The notes beneath the pieces were generated by a model that was given only the letters and a program-made list of their open reading frames with translations, was not told the DNA's origin and ran no database searches. DNA of 64,000 bases, taken from assembly GCA_943788345.1 (NCBI GenBank), contig CALSPX010000013.1, positions 221,901-285,900 on the forward strand, in the 5' to 3' direction. The translations under genes and the position numbers were made by a program. How positions within the stretch are numbered: the first letter of the stretch is position 1; every line of letters begins with the position of its first letter. Positions 43,944 through 53,561 of the stretch are shown in pieces. Source of the DNA: Ascidiaceihabitans sp023955215. Lineage in GTDB: Bacteria > Pseudomonadota > Alphaproteobacteria > Rhodobacterales > Rhodobacteraceae.

Positions 43944-45497
43944 ATGACATCCACCGAACTTACCCTCTCCGACGATCAAGCCAGCGCATTTGACAGCGTT
44001 ACTGAAATGCTGCGCGGCGCTGGCGTGAATCTTGATGATAATTTGCTCATGCCACCGCAGGGCGATGCATCTTCAGTTATGGCAATCACAGGAAAGGCTG
44101 GTTCGGGTAAAACGCTTTTGTTGGCAGAGCTTTATAAGGCGCTTGAAGCTGCTGGAGTTCAAATTGTTTCCGGCGATTTTGAATCCAAGAAAAGTAAAAG
44201 CAAGCGCACGCTTGCGATATTGGCACCTACTAACAAGGCGGCGTCTGTTCTGCGCCTTCGTGGTGTGCCCGCGACTACCATTCACCGTATCCTTTACACA
44301 CCAGTTTATGATCCTGAATACGAACGTATCGCGGATTGGTTGGCTGGCAATGGCGAACGCCCTGATATCAGTGAGGGATTGGAGATCACTGATGTTGCAT
44401 TGGATCGTGCGGCTGCTTTCTATCTGAATAACAAATCTATTCCGGGTGCTTTGGCCGCGGCGGGGTTGCGTGGCTCTGATTTCATCACGGGTTGGAAGCG
44501 CCGCGAGGAACCGCTTGATATTGGATTCATAGACGAAAGTTCGATGTTAGATGACCGCCAATTCAATGACCTAAAAGAGATATTTCCAACTTTGATCTTG
44601 TTTGGTGATCCTGCACAGCTTGCTCCGGTCAACCAGTCTGGCGCGATGGTGTTTGAAAAACTGCCGGCCCCGCAGGTCATGAATCTAGCGCGTGTTCACC
44701 GTCAAACGGCTGATAATCCGATCCTTGATTTGGCACATGCTTTGGCCGATCCCGCCCTAGAGTTTTACCATTTTGAACAGATGATCGAAGAGATTTCCAA
44801 AAAGGATGAGCGCGTCGTTTGGGGGCAGCGCGTTGAAGTTGACCTGATGGCACGCAGTCCTGTTTTGGTCTGGCGCAACGCCACCCGCATTCGCCTTCTG
44901 AACGCGTTTCGTAATGTTTACGGTGCCCCCGAAGATGCCTTGATCGCGGGTGAGCCGTTGATCTGTGACGGTATCGAGTTGCCGCTTAAGCACCGCAAGA
45001 AGCGTTTGGACCTTGAGGCCCGTGGCCTGATCAAAGGTGCGCAAGTCGTGTACTTGGGTGAGGGGCGCAAACCGGGGTTTTCACGGCTCCATGTCATGGG
45101 TGCCGAAGATCCCCAGATCAGTGCGGCATCGATTGTTAAGATCGAAAAGCCGGATGAAGAAGAACCATTCATTCCGTTTGCGGCACGTATGGGGGCAACG
45201 TTCCTGCACGGTTCTGCAGTAACCATTCACAAGGCACAGGGCAGCCAGTGGGACACGGTTCAAGTCTTTGCACCTGACCTATTCGTTGCGGCACGCATGA
45301 ACCGGATCGAGGCGGGGCAACCGCTTTGGAAACGCCTTGCATACGTTGCGATCACGCGGGCCCAAGAGCGTCTCATCTGGGTCGTGCGCAATCGGTTGTC
45401 AAAACCGACAGAGCCATTGCGGGTAGATGATTTAAAGGCGATCGCGGCACCGACTTTGACATTGGCACCGCAAGTTGAAGAGGATGGGTTTCTATGA
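43944..45497 (+). CDS. RecD-like SF1 DNA helicase
   Basis: 517-residue AAA/SF1 helicase related to RecD2 and phage Dda. Walker A GKAGSGKTLLLAEL near residue 51, motif Ia APTNKAASVLR, DEAD-like Walker B IDESSMLDDRQ near 195, motif III GDPAQLAPV, and UvrD_C_2-type motifs GSAVTIHKAQGSQWDTVQVF and YVAITRAQERL at the C-terminus. There is no N-terminal RecD2 helical extension, so it is the compact form. Possible role in DNA repair or replication restart. The SDR gene overlaps its stop by four bases. Confidence 0.87.
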   Translation: MTSTELTLSDDQASAFDSVTEMLRGAGVNLDDNLLMPPQGDASSVMAITGKAGSGKTLLLAELYKALEAAGVQIVSGDFESKKSKSKRTLAILAPTNKAASVLRLRGVPATTIHRILYTPVYDPEYERIADWLAGNGERPDISEGLEITDVALDRAAAFYLNNKSIPGALAAAGLRGSDFITGWKRREEPLDIGFIDESSMLDDRQFNDLKEIFPTLILFGDPAQLAPVNQSGAMVFEKLPAPQVMNLARVHRQTADNPILDLAHALADPALEFYHFEQMIEEISKKDERVVWGQRVEVDLMARSPVLVWRNATRIRLLNAFRNVYGAPEDALIAGEPLICDGIELPLKHRKKRLDLEARGLIKGAQVVYLGEGRKPGFSRLHVMGAEDPQISAASIVKIEKPDEEEPFIPFAARMGATFLHGSAVTIHKAQGSQWDTVQVFAPDLFVAARMNRIEAGQPLWKRLAYVAITRAQERLIWVVRNRLSKPTEPLRVDDLKAIAAPTLTLAPQVEEDGFL

Positions 45498-46207
45498 AGT
45501 CGATCATTATCACAGGGGCCAGTTCTGGCATTGGTCGCGCAACAGCTGAGGTGTTTTTAAACGCTGGGTGGCGCGTAGGGTTGATTGCGCGACGTACTGA
45601 ATTACTGGATGAAATCGCGAACGAATTTGAGCATGCCCTTGCCTTGCCATGCGACGTGACCGATGCGGTAGCTATGAAGGCGACATTTGACGCATTTGTC
45701 GAGCGGTCTGGCAGACTAGATGCCCTATTCAACAACGCAGGAATGTTTGGTCCCTCCGGCTCAATCGACGAAGTGCCGCTGGAGGCATGGACCGAAGTGA
45801 TGAACGTGAATCTGAATGGGATGTTTATCGCGGCCCAACTGGCCTTTGGGCATATGCGTCACCAATCACCGCAAGGTGGACGGATCATCAATAATGGATC
45901 GTTGTCCGCACATGTGCCGCGCCCCAACTCAATTTGTTACACGACAACGAAACACGCGATTACGGGCATGACAAAAACACTGTCGTTGGATGGCCGCCAT
46001 TTTGACATAGCATGTGGGCAGATCGATATCGGGAATGCCGAAAGCGCGATTGTTACAGACCTCAAAGCCAATCAACCCGATATGGAAACTATGGATGTTA
46101 GCCACGCCGCGGATGCGGTGTTCCATATGGCTGGCTTGCCGTTGAGCGCGAATGTTCAGAACATGACAGTGATGGCAACCAAGATGCCATTTATTGGCCG
46201 CGGTTAA
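45494..46207 (+). CDS. Short-chain dehydrogenase/reductase
   Basis: 237-residue SDR: cofactor motif TGASSGIGRATAE at the N-terminus, NNAGMFGP, catalytic Ser in NNGSLSAHVPRP and Tyr/Lys in CYTTTKHAITG (YxxxK). No residue pattern fixes the substrate. Overlaps the helicase stop by four bases, and its own end overlaps the convergent TIGR02186 gene by four bases. Confidence 0.88.
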   Translation: MKSIIITGASSGIGRATAEVFLNAGWRVGLIARRTELLDEIANEFEHALALPCDVTDAVAMKATFDAFVERSGRLDALFNNAGMFGPSGSIDEVPLEAWTEVMNVNLNGMFIAAQLAFGHMRHQSPQGGRIINNGSLSAHVPRPNSICYTTTKHAITGMTKTLSLDGRHFDIACGQIDIGNAESAIVTDLKANQPDMETMDVSHAADAVFHMAGLPLSANVQNMTVMATKMPFIGRG

Positions 46208-46959
46208 AGGCGGAAAACCCGAAAGATTGCGGAGGCACCCCAACCTGCAGCAATCGCAATCGCCAATGACATCAAGCCATATAGCAATGAATTTTCACGA
46301 GACATCGTGAACAGCCAGCGTTCCAAACCAATTTTGCGAACATCAATTGATGTCTCATAATTCGAAATGACCTTGCCGCTACGGGTGAGAAAAATACGCG
46401 TTTTGTATTCACCTTCAGTCAATGCAGCAGGCAGCTGAATCGAGGTTTGAAAAAGGGTCTGGGCATCCACGGACACCCCATTTTCCAACAATTGATATGC
46501 GTCTGACTTTGTGCGGATGCGAATGATTGCTTGGGTGAAGGCACCTGCGTCTTGCACGGCCATGGGTGCACCCACAGAGCGGATCGCACGCGGAACAGAG
46601 ATTTTGTAACGCAGGTCTTCAACATCGTTCAGAACATCACGCAATGGCGCGCTTGTGGCCACGGCGTAAAAGCTGGGCGCTTCGTCAATTTCAACAGCGT
46701 CTACATTGACCCAAATCCCAAACCGCTTTTCCTTACGGCGCACTGTCACAGCCTCCGAAGGGCCAGATACAGTGATGATAACCTCAAGTGGATCGCCCTC
46801 AGGGATAGGAGCCTCGCGTTTCACCGCGCCAAAAATCAATACATCTGAGCCGTCAAAGGACGTGGTGATTGCCACCTCATCTTTGCTTAGCCCCAATACG
46901 ACTTCTTCAGCCGTTGCAGGCAATGCGAGCATGATGAAGGCGATAATATAGCGCAACAT
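46204..46959 (-). CDS. TIGR02186 family protein
   Basis: 251 residues from ATG 46959: signal peptide (MLRYIIAFIMLALPATA), then a mature domain beginning EEVVLGLSKDEVAITTSFDG with VRRKEKRFGIWVNVDAVE, and a C-terminal helix near 225-248. A conserved alphaproteobacterial family of unknown function, usually paired with a TauE exporter as here (the two genes are 1 bp apart), so probably a periplasm-facing partner of that transporter. Confidence 0.85.
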   Translation of the reverse strand: MLRYIIAFIMLALPATAEEVVLGLSKDEVAITTSFDGSDVLIFGAVKREAPIPEGDPLEVIITVSGPSEAVTVRRKEKRFGIWVNVDAVEIDEAPSFYAVATSAPLRDVLNDVEDLRYKISVPRAIRSVGAPMAVQDAGAFTQAIIRIRTKSDAYQLLENGVSVDAQTLFQTSIQLPAALTEGEYKTRIFLTRSGKVISNYETSIDVRKIGLERWLFTMSRENSLLYGLMSLAIAIAAGWGASAIFRVFRL

Positions 46960-46960
46960 A

Positions 46961-47872
46961 TCAGTGGCCTCCTGCGGCAATGGAGAAGACATCGAATGGC
47001 ATGACCAATAGATCGAACGCCAGCTTGCCACAGACGGCTAAAACCATGATCGCCAGAAGAATACGTAACTGTTCGGCCTTCATCTTGACGCCAATACGGG
47101 TGCCGATTTGCGCGCCAAACACACCACCAACAAGCAGCAGGACTGCCAGTACAATGTCGACGGTAAAGTTTGTTGTTGCGTGCAACATGGTTGTGAAGGC
47201 GGTCACAAAAATGATCTGGAACAGGGATGTTCCCACAACCACCTTAGTGGGCATCCCCAGCAAGTAAATCATCGCAGGGACCATGATGAAACCGCCACCG
47301 ACACCCATGATGGCAGCAAGGATACCAACAAGAACACCAACGATCAGCGGTGGGATCACAGAGATATAAAGCCCAGAAACACGAAACCGCATTTTGAACG
47401 GTAGGCCATGTATCCAGTTGTGTTTCTTCCGCTTGGGCGTAGCACCCTTTGAGGTTTTGCGGATGGCGTTAAGGGACTCGATAAACATCAAGCCGCCGAT
47501 AACACCAAGGAAAATAACGTAGCAAAGTTTGACGAGCAGATCGACTTGGCCCTGCGCCTTTAGATAGTTGAACACCACGACGCCAAGTGCGGCTCCAACC
47601 AGCCCCCCAATAAGAAGAACGGTGCCCATCCTGAGATCGACGGTTTTTCGCTTGAAATGGGCCAGTACGCCGGAAAACGAAGAGGCAACAATTTGGTTGG
47701 CTTCTGTTGCAACGGCAACCGCAGGGGGGATGCCAATAAAGAACAACAATGGGGTCATTAAAAAGCCACCGCCAACACCAAACATACCAGACAAGATGCC
47801 AACAATTCCGCCCAAACCTAACAATAGGAAGGCATTCACGGAAATCTCTGCGATGGGTAGGTATATTTGCAT
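46961..47872 (-). CDS. TauE/SafE-family exporter
   Basis: 303-residue membrane protein with eight or more helices and both TauE half-repeats: GMFGVGGGFLMTPLLFFIG near residue 35 and MGVGGGFIMVPAMIYLLG near 185. Paired with TIGR02186. ATG 47872 is chosen; upstream in-frame TTG extends the reading by only seven residues. A second, unpaired TauE protein is encoded at 26.4 kb, so the window has two paralogues. Confidence 0.85.
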   Translation of the reverse strand: MQIYLPIAEISVNAFLLLGLGGIVGILSGMFGVGGGFLMTPLLFFIGIPPAVAVATEANQIVASSFSGVLAHFKRKTVDLRMGTVLLIGGLVGAALGVVVFNYLKAQGQVDLLVKLCYVIFLGVIGGLMFIESLNAIRKTSKGATPKRKKHNWIHGLPFKMRFRVSGLYISVIPPLIVGVLVGILAAIMGVGGGFIMVPAMIYLLGMPTKVVVGTSLFQIIFVTAFTTMLHATTNFTVDIVLAVLLLVGGVFGAQIGTRIGVKMKAEQLRILLAIMVLAVCGKLAFDLLVMPFDVFSIAAGGH

Positions 47873-47971
47873 GGACCCTCCTAGACCGCGCAAGGCACCT
47901 AAATCAAGATGCCTTACGAAAACGGGTCAAACAGGGCTGATATCTTGGGTCAAACTGGACCTATCGCTGGA

Positions 47972-48952
47972 TCAACGCTCTTTGACATATGGTTCGCCAC
48001 CGGCACGTGGTGGAATGGCTTTTCCGACGAAGCCAGCCAAAATGACAACGGTCATGATGTATGGCAAAGTGCCCAAGAATTGGCCTTGAACCTTCATACC
48101 GATGACTGCTTCAATAACGTCTGGACGCAGCTCAAGCGCTTGGAAAAGGCCAAACAGGAACGTGGCATAAAGCGCGTGCCATGGACGCCACTTGGCGAAA
48201 ATAAGGGCTGCAAGGGCGATGAAACCACGACCAGCGGACATGTCTTTTACGAACCCCGCTTGAAGGGCCGTCGAAAGGTACGCACCGGCAATGCCACATA
48301 AGATACCGCAAATCGCAACAGCGGCATAACGCAATCCAACAACCGAAACACCGGCGGTATCAACAGCGGCTGGGTTTTCACCAACCGCACGCAAGCGCAG
48401 ACCAAAGCGCGTGCGGTATAGCAACCACCACGTCATTGGGACGGTCAGCAGCGCGACATAAACCAGCAGCGAATGCCCAGATAGCAATTCTGAATAGACC
48501 TGCATCAACGGGCTTGCCGCTTTGACTTCGTTCGTAGTTGTCAGCGCACCGGGGAAGTTGATTGGGTTAAACCGCTCCGCGCCTGAAAGGGACGGTGTGC
48601 GCCCACCTTGGCTGAACCAAGATTGGGCAATCAAAACCGTCATGCCAGCGGCAAGAAAGTTGATCGCAACGCCAGAGATCAATTGATTGCCACGAAAAGT
48701 GATAGAGGCAAGGCCGTGAACACCGCTTAAAAACAGCGATGCAGCGATGCCAGCAAGTAAGCCAATCCAGACAGAGCCCGTCATTGACGCAATCGCGGCA
48801 GAGAAGAAGGCAGCCGCCAACATCTTGCCTTCAAGGCCGATGTCAAAAATACCAGCGCGTTCCGAGAATAGACCGGCCAAACAGGCCAACAATAACGGAA
48901 TTGCCAAGCGTACAGTGGCGTCTAGAATTTGGATGAGCGTAAAGAAATCCAT
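47972..48952 (-). CDS. ABC importer permease (BMP/simple-sugar type), second
   Basis: 326 residues, about nine helices, the BPD_transp_2 fold with SAGRGFIALAALIFAKW and the family motif ERAGIFDIGLEGKML near the N-terminus. Last gene of the importer operon (binding protein, NTF2-like gene, ATPase, two permeases). With a BMP-family binding protein the expected substrate is a nucleoside or purine. Confidence 0.9.
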   Translation of the reverse strand: MDFFTLIQILDATVRLAIPLLLACLAGLFSERAGIFDIGLEGKMLAAAFFSAAIASMTGSVWIGLLAGIAASLFLSGVHGLASITFRGNQLISGVAINFLAAGMTVLIAQSWFSQGGRTPSLSGAERFNPINFPGALTTTNEVKAASPLMQVYSELLSGHSLLVYVALLTVPMTWWLLYRTRFGLRLRAVGENPAAVDTAGVSVVGLRYAAVAICGILCGIAGAYLSTALQAGFVKDMSAGRGFIALAALIFAKWRPWHALYATFLFGLFQALELRPDVIEAVIGMKVQGQFLGTLPYIMTVVILAGFVGKAIPPRAGGEPYVKER

Positions 48953-50046
48953 CAGTTGCCCTCCTTACGCAGAGCTAGGAATATGCGTTCCAGTGGCATA
49001 CGCACCATGTTGTCCAGCGCACCTGTGAACAGGATAACCAGCGCTTGGATCACGACGATTAATTCGCGTGGAATACTGGTCCACAATGCCAACTCGGCAC
49101 CGCCTTGGTATAGAAAACCAAATAAAATCGCGGCGATAAAAACGCCCAAAGGATGACTGCGACCCATCAAGGCGACAGCGATCCCGATAAATCCGGCACC
49201 CTCAGTCGCGTTCAATACCAAACGTTCTGCTTCGCCCATAACGTTGTTGATCGCCATCATGCCTGCCAGTGCACCAGAGATGATCATAGCGATCATCGTA
49301 ATCTTAACAGGCGAAATTCCCGCATATTTTGCAGCACTTTCAGAGTGACCATAGGCGCGAATTTCATACCCCAGTTTCGTGCGCCAGATCAGCAACCAAA
49401 CCAAAACGCAGGCGATTATTGCCACCAACAGGGAAACGTTTGCTGGGGCCGCTTTTGAAAAGCTAATGCCGATGGGGGCCAAGATGTCGTGCAGGGATGG
49501 CAAGTGAACGGCTTCGGGGAAGCGTGCGGTTGCAGGATCCATTGCACCTTTGGGACGCAGCACGTTGACCAGCATATAGTTCAGCACCGCAGCGGCGATA
49601 AAGTTGAACATAATGGTCGTGATAACGATGTGACTGCCGCGTTTTGCTTGCAAATACGCAGGCACTGCAGCCCAAACTGCACCAAACGCACCTGCCAACA
49701 CAATCGCGCCCAGCAGGCCAAGTGACCAATGGGGCCATGGGATGAAAAGACAGGCAAGCGCCACGCCCAAACCACCCAACATGGCCTGACCTTCACCACC
49801 AATGTTGAACAACCGTGCGTGAAAGGCGACGGAGACAGCAAGGCCAGTAAACATAAAGTTGGTTGCGTAATACAGCGTGTAACCCCAGCCATAGGTACTG
49901 CCCAATGCGCCGTCGATCATCAATTTCAATGCCGCAATCGGATCTTCACCAATGGCAAGTATCACCAACCCAGATAGGATTGCCGCCAACAGCAGTGAGA
50001 TCAGTGGCACAAGGACGACCTCGGCCCATTTTGGCATTACGTCCAT
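48952..50046 (-). CDS. ABC importer permease (BMP/simple-sugar type), first
   Basis: 364 residues, about nine helices, BPD_transp_2 fold, with FNIGGEGQAMLGGLG and EGAGFIGIAVALMGRSHPLG. Its start at 50046 has GGAG upstream, and the stop of the ATPase gene lies just before it (TAA at 50048-50050); the in-frame ATG at 50061 lies inside that gene. It overlaps the next permease by one base. Confidence 0.9.
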   Translation of the reverse strand: MDVMPKWAEVVLVPLISLLLAAILSGLVILAIGEDPIAALKLMIDGALGSTYGWGYTLYYATNFMFTGLAVSVAFHARLFNIGGEGQAMLGGLGVALACLFIPWPHWSLGLLGAIVLAGAFGAVWAAVPAYLQAKRGSHIVITTIMFNFIAAAVLNYMLVNVLRPKGAMDPATARFPEAVHLPSLHDILAPIGISFSKAAPANVSLLVAIIACVLVWLLIWRTKLGYEIRAYGHSESAAKYAGISPVKITMIAMIISGALAGMMAINNVMGEAERLVLNATEGAGFIGIAVALMGRSHPLGVFIAAILFGFLYQGGAELALWTSIPRELIVVIQALVILFTGALDNMVRMPLERIFLALRKEGN

Positions 50047-50047
50047 C

Positions 50048-51580
50048 TTACGTCTCCACACCGGCCATCATCAGGCCCAGTTCTTTTTCGTCGGTTTCGC
50101 CAACGGCACGTTCGCCCATGATGTGTCCGTCAAACATAACGGCGACACGGTCTGAGAGAGACAAGATTTCCTCCAGCTCCACACTGACCAATAGAATGGC
50201 TTTGCCTTGATCGCGCAGGGCAACAATCTGTTGGTGGATGAATTCGATTGCACCGATGTCTACGCCGCGTGTGGGCTGGCCGATCAACAGCAGATCGGGA
50301 TTGCGTTCGATTTCACGTGCCAGAACAATCTTTTGCTGATTGCCGCCGCTAAAATTTTTGGCAGACAGGCGTGGGTTCGGAGGGCGCACATCGAAACGCG
50401 CCATCTTTTCCTCAGTGTCTTGGCGAATGGCTGTATTATTGATGAAGATGCCAGATTGATAGGCGGGATCGTCGTGGTACCCAAACGCTGTATTCTCCCA
50501 CGCTGAATAGTCCATAATCAGACCTTCGCGTTGGCGATCTTCGGGGACGTGGGCGATGCCACGGGCGCGACGTGTCTTGCCGTCTGAGTATTTGCCAGTG
50601 AGGTCGATCGCTTCGCCGTTTAGTGTCACCGACCCGGTGCCGTCGGCGTAACCGCCCAACACTTCAAGCAGTTCAGATTGACCGTTGCCCGCGACGCCCG
50701 CGATACCAAGAATTTCACCAGCGCGTACATTTAGGCTAATGCTTTTGAGGCGTTCAACGCCTTGTTCATCGACCACACGCAAGTTTTGCACATCTAAAAC
50801 AACATCACCAAGTGTTGGCGGAGTTTTGTCCACTTGCAACAGAACCTTGCGGCCAACCATCAATTCAGCCAACTCTTCAGGGCTGGTGTCGGCGGTCTTA
50901 ACCGTCGCGGTCATCTCACCGCGGCGCATCACGCTGACGGTGTCTGTGGCTTCCATAATTTCGCGCAGTTTGTGCGTGATAAGGATGATGGTTTTGCCTT
51001 CTTCACGCAAACGTCCAAGAATACGGAACAACTGATCCGCCTCTGACGGGGTCAGAACGCCTGTGGGCTCATCAAGGATAAGAATATCGGCCTGACGATA
51101 CAGGGCCTTCAGGATCTCAACACGTTGTTGCATCCCCACACCGATCTCTTCGATCAAGGCATCAGGATCAACGTTCAATTCGTATTCAGCAGCCAGCTCA
51201 AGCAAGGATTTGCGCGCCTTGGCAAGGCTGGGTTTTAACAAGCGACCGTCTTCGGCACCAAGGATAATGTTTTCAAGGACGGTGAAGTTTTCAACCAGTT
51301 TAAAGTGTTGGAACACCATGCCAATACCCGCAGCAATTGCTGCTTGGCTGTCTGGAATTTCGGTCTTCTGGCCACCAATGAAAATCTCACCCTTATCGGC
51401 TTTGTAAAAGCCATAAAGGATAGACATCAACGTTGATTTACCCGCGCCATTTTCGCCGATGATCCCGTGGATCGTACCGGGCATGACGCGGATGGAAATG
51501 TCTTTGTTCGCTTGGACGGGGCCAAAGGCTTTTGAAATGCCTTTTAACTCAATCGCAGGCGCTGTCGTGTCGTTGGTCAA
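50048..51580 (-). CDS. ABC importer ATPase with two nucleotide-binding domains
   Basis: 510 residues with two ABC domains, as in sugar/nucleoside importers of the RbsA type. Domain 1: GENGAGKSTLMSILYG, QQRVEILKALYR, DILILDEPTG. Domain 2: GVAGNGQSELLEVLGGY, FSGGNQQKIVLARE, DLLLIGQPTRGVD. The second domain has the degenerate Walker B common to this class. Its 5' end overlaps the last bases of the NTF2-like gene by four. Confidence 0.92.
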   Translation of the reverse strand: MTNDTTAPAIELKGISKAFGPVQANKDISIRVMPGTIHGIIGENGAGKSTLMSILYGFYKADKGEIFIGGQKTEIPDSQAAIAAGIGMVFQHFKLVENFTVLENIILGAEDGRLLKPSLAKARKSLLELAAEYELNVDPDALIEEIGVGMQQRVEILKALYRQADILILDEPTGVLTPSEADQLFRILGRLREEGKTIILITHKLREIMEATDTVSVMRRGEMTATVKTADTSPEELAELMVGRKVLLQVDKTPPTLGDVVLDVQNLRVVDEQGVERLKSISLNVRAGEILGIAGVAGNGQSELLEVLGGYADGTGSVTLNGEAIDLTGKYSDGKTRRARGIAHVPEDRQREGLIMDYSAWENTAFGYHDDPAYQSGIFINNTAIRQDTEEKMARFDVRPPNPRLSAKNFSGGNQQKIVLAREIERNPDLLLIGQPTRGVDIGAIEFIHQQIVALRDQGKAILLVSVELEEILSLSDRVAVMFDGHIMGERAVGETDEKELGLMMAGVET

Positions 51581-51931
51581 CTAGGCTCTCCCATGCCTGC
51601 GTATCCTACGATGCGCGCAATTTTTCCATCTTTGATATCGATGAAATATTGGCCGCGCTGTGCTGGCATGTTGGGCATTCCAAATTCGACAGTTGCGCGT
51701 GCGCTGCCGTCGCGTTCGGAAATGTTTACGACCTTGGCTTCGGCACCAGGGGCCATTTCAGCAAACATTTTGATGTAGTTAATATAGTCATCGCGGTCCG
51801 TGATCGGCGCAGGTGTCCGTGGATCGCTATAGCAAAAATCTGGGCCGATGGCTGCGTCAGTTGCTGATGCGCGCTCGTCGGCGGTGGGTGCGCCCCAAGC
51901 CGAGAAAGAGTGTGTGAATACATTCGGTCAT
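51577..51931 (-). pseudogene. NTF2-like (SnoaL) gene, frameshifted near its start
   Basis: An open frame from 51925 to 51577 reads like a small NTF2/SnoaL protein (THSFSAWGAPTADERA, GPDFCYSDPRTPAPITDRDD, MFAEMAPGAEAKVV, GQYFIDIKDGKIARIVGY). It contains no ATG, GTG, TTG or CTG until an internal ATG at 51768, which would cut off half of the domain. The only good upstream ATG, at 51931 (ATGACCGAATG), is one base out of frame; dropping one T after GAA would give M-T-E-V-F-T-H-S and a normal ~118-residue protein. So a recent one-base frameshift, or a rare start codon, or a base-call error. The 3' end overlaps the ATPase gene by four bases. Confidence 0.6.
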
Positions 51932-51968
51932 GGCTTGAGGGCTTTCTTTTGGTACGATTAGGGTTTGA

Positions 51969-52964
51969 TTAGAACGTCAGTGCTGGGCAGCTGTCGTCTG
52001 ACATGTAGTCATGTACGGCAATCTCGCCTGAAGCGATCTGTGCAGAGGCGGCTTCAACAGAAGCTTTCATGTCATCTGATACGAGGGACGCGTTGTGCTC
52101 GTCCATTGCATAGCCCACGCCACCGTTTGCTAGACCCATGACTGAGAAGCCAGTTTCCATGTCAACACCGTCTGTGAATGCAGAGAATACGGCATTGTCG
52201 ACGCGCTTAAGCATTGATGTCAAAACTTGACCTGAGTGTAGGTAGTTTTGGTTTGAATCAACGCCGATTGAGAGAATTTTCTCATCCGCAGCAGTTTGCA
52301 ATACACCAACGCCTGTGCCGCCAGCAGCAGCAAATACAACGTCAGAGCCTTGGCTGATTTGTGCTTTGGTGATCTCAGAACCTTTTACCGGGTCATTCCA
52401 TGCGGCGCCGGTTGTACCGGTCATGTTGGAAATCACTGTTGCGTCTGGGTTCACTGCTTTTACGCCTTGTGCATAGCCACAAGCAAAGCGACGGATCAAT
52501 GGGATGTCCATGCCGCCAACGAAGGATACTGTGCCAGATTTGGACGCTTGCGCAGCCATCATGCCAACAAGGTATGAACCTTCGTGCTCGTTGAAGACAA
52601 CAGAGCGCACGTTTGGTGCATCAACAACCATATCGATGATTGTGAATTTTGTGTCTGGGTAATCAGCAGCTACTTGGCCCAATGCGTCACCGAATGCGAA
52701 ACCAGCCATTACGATCGGGTTTGCGCCAGCTTCAGCAAAGCGACGCAGCGCTTGCTCACGTTGCGCGTCTGATTGCAGTTCGATCTCAGCGAACTTGCCG
52801 CCAGTCTCTTCTGCCCAACGTTGCGCGCCAGAAAAGGCAGCTTCGTTGAACGATTTGTCAAATTTACCACCAAGGTCAAAAATCAATGCTGGGTCGGCAG
52901 CTGCGGCACCAGCCGTCAATGCGATACCGGCGGCAGCGCCAAGGAATTTATGCATAAGTTTCAT
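51969..52964 (-). CDS. BMP-family ABC substrate-binding protein
   Basis: 331-residue periplasmic binding protein: signal peptide MKLMHKFLGAAAGIALTAGAA-A, then DPALIFDLGGKFDKSFNEAA, the BMP/PnrA hallmark, FNEHEGSYLVGMMA and GIGVDSNQNYLH (family nucleoside-binding region). BMP proteins mostly bind purine nucleosides, so the operon is probably a nucleoside importer; deoD at 36 kb would use its product. ATG 52964 has GGGAG upstream; the upstream in-frame extension is rejected. Confidence 0.9.
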   Translation of the reverse strand: MKLMHKFLGAAAGIALTAGAAAADPALIFDLGGKFDKSFNEAAFSGAQRWAEETGGKFAEIELQSDAQREQALRRFAEAGANPIVMAGFAFGDALGQVAADYPDTKFTIIDMVVDAPNVRSVVFNEHEGSYLVGMMAAQASKSGTVSFVGGMDIPLIRRFACGYAQGVKAVNPDATVISNMTGTTGAAWNDPVKGSEITKAQISQGSDVVFAAAGGTGVGVLQTAADEKILSIGVDSNQNYLHSGQVLTSMLKRVDNAVFSAFTDGVDMETGFSVMGLANGGVGYAMDEHNASLVSDDMKASVEAASAQIASGEIAVHDYMSDDSCPALTF

Positions 52965-53060
52965 CAGGTTGTTCTCCCACGTTTTGTTTTGGGACCGCCA
53001 GTACTGGGGAGTGAACCATTTTGATTTACCCGCTCGGCCCATCGTAAGCATGCAGAATGC

Positions 53061-53561
53061 TTAGATCAGATTCAAATTAGGCCGTAGTGGGCAGTCCGGG
53101 TCAACCGCTTTTTCTACCATGACGCAAGGTATAGAGGGATTCTTATGCTCTGGCGCTATTTCAGAGGCTCTACGCATGACGATTGCGTCGACGGAACCGC
53201 CTAAATCTCGGGCATAATAGGCGGAACGGCGTGCGACGCCTGCGAATCCATGTAGCGCGTAAAGATGTTTGGCGGCGAGGTTGTCTGCGGCGACTTCTAG
53301 GAATGCCTCGTCTGCATCTACGGATGACATCCACTTTGACATCAACGTACCACCCGCGCCTTTGCCTTGGGCGTCAGGGTGAACTGCTATGGTCAAAAGT
53401 TCTGCTTCGCCTGCAATGACTTGGACCAAGGCGAAACCCTGAGGGCAGGTAAAGAGATGGGTGTGTTTGTTGCGCAGAAGGTCTTCAAATTCTTGGGCCG
53501 ACCATGGGCGGGACATGGTGAATGCGGCACTGTGAATTTGGCTTAACTCATTGGGTGTCAT
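53061..53561 (-). CDS. rimI: Ribosomal-protein-alanine N-acetyltransferase-like GNAT
   Basis: 166-residue GNAT acetyltransferase with the RimI-type acetyl-CoA loop VHPDAQGKGAGGTLMSKWM near residue 78 and FLEVAADNLAAKHLYALHGF. RimI acetylates ribosomal protein S18 in E. coli. It overlaps tsaB by four bases, the standard tsaB-rimI pair. The C-terminal tail after ARDLGGSVDAIVM is a little longer than in E. coli RimI. Confidence 0.85.
   Translation of the reverse strand: MTPNELSQIHSAAFTMSRPWSAQEFEDLLRNKHTHLFTCPQGFALVQVIAGEAELLTIAVHPDAQGKGAGGTLMSKWMSSVDADEAFLEVAADNLAAKHLYALHGFAGVARRSAYYARDLGGSVDAIVMRRASEIAPEHKNPSIPCVMVEKAVDPDCPLRPNLNLI

Noticed and set aside
47568..48089. Open frame on the plus strand opposite the TauE gene and permease
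   Set aside because: Spans the start of one real gene and the end of another and has Pro/Thr-rich composition of an antisense shadow.
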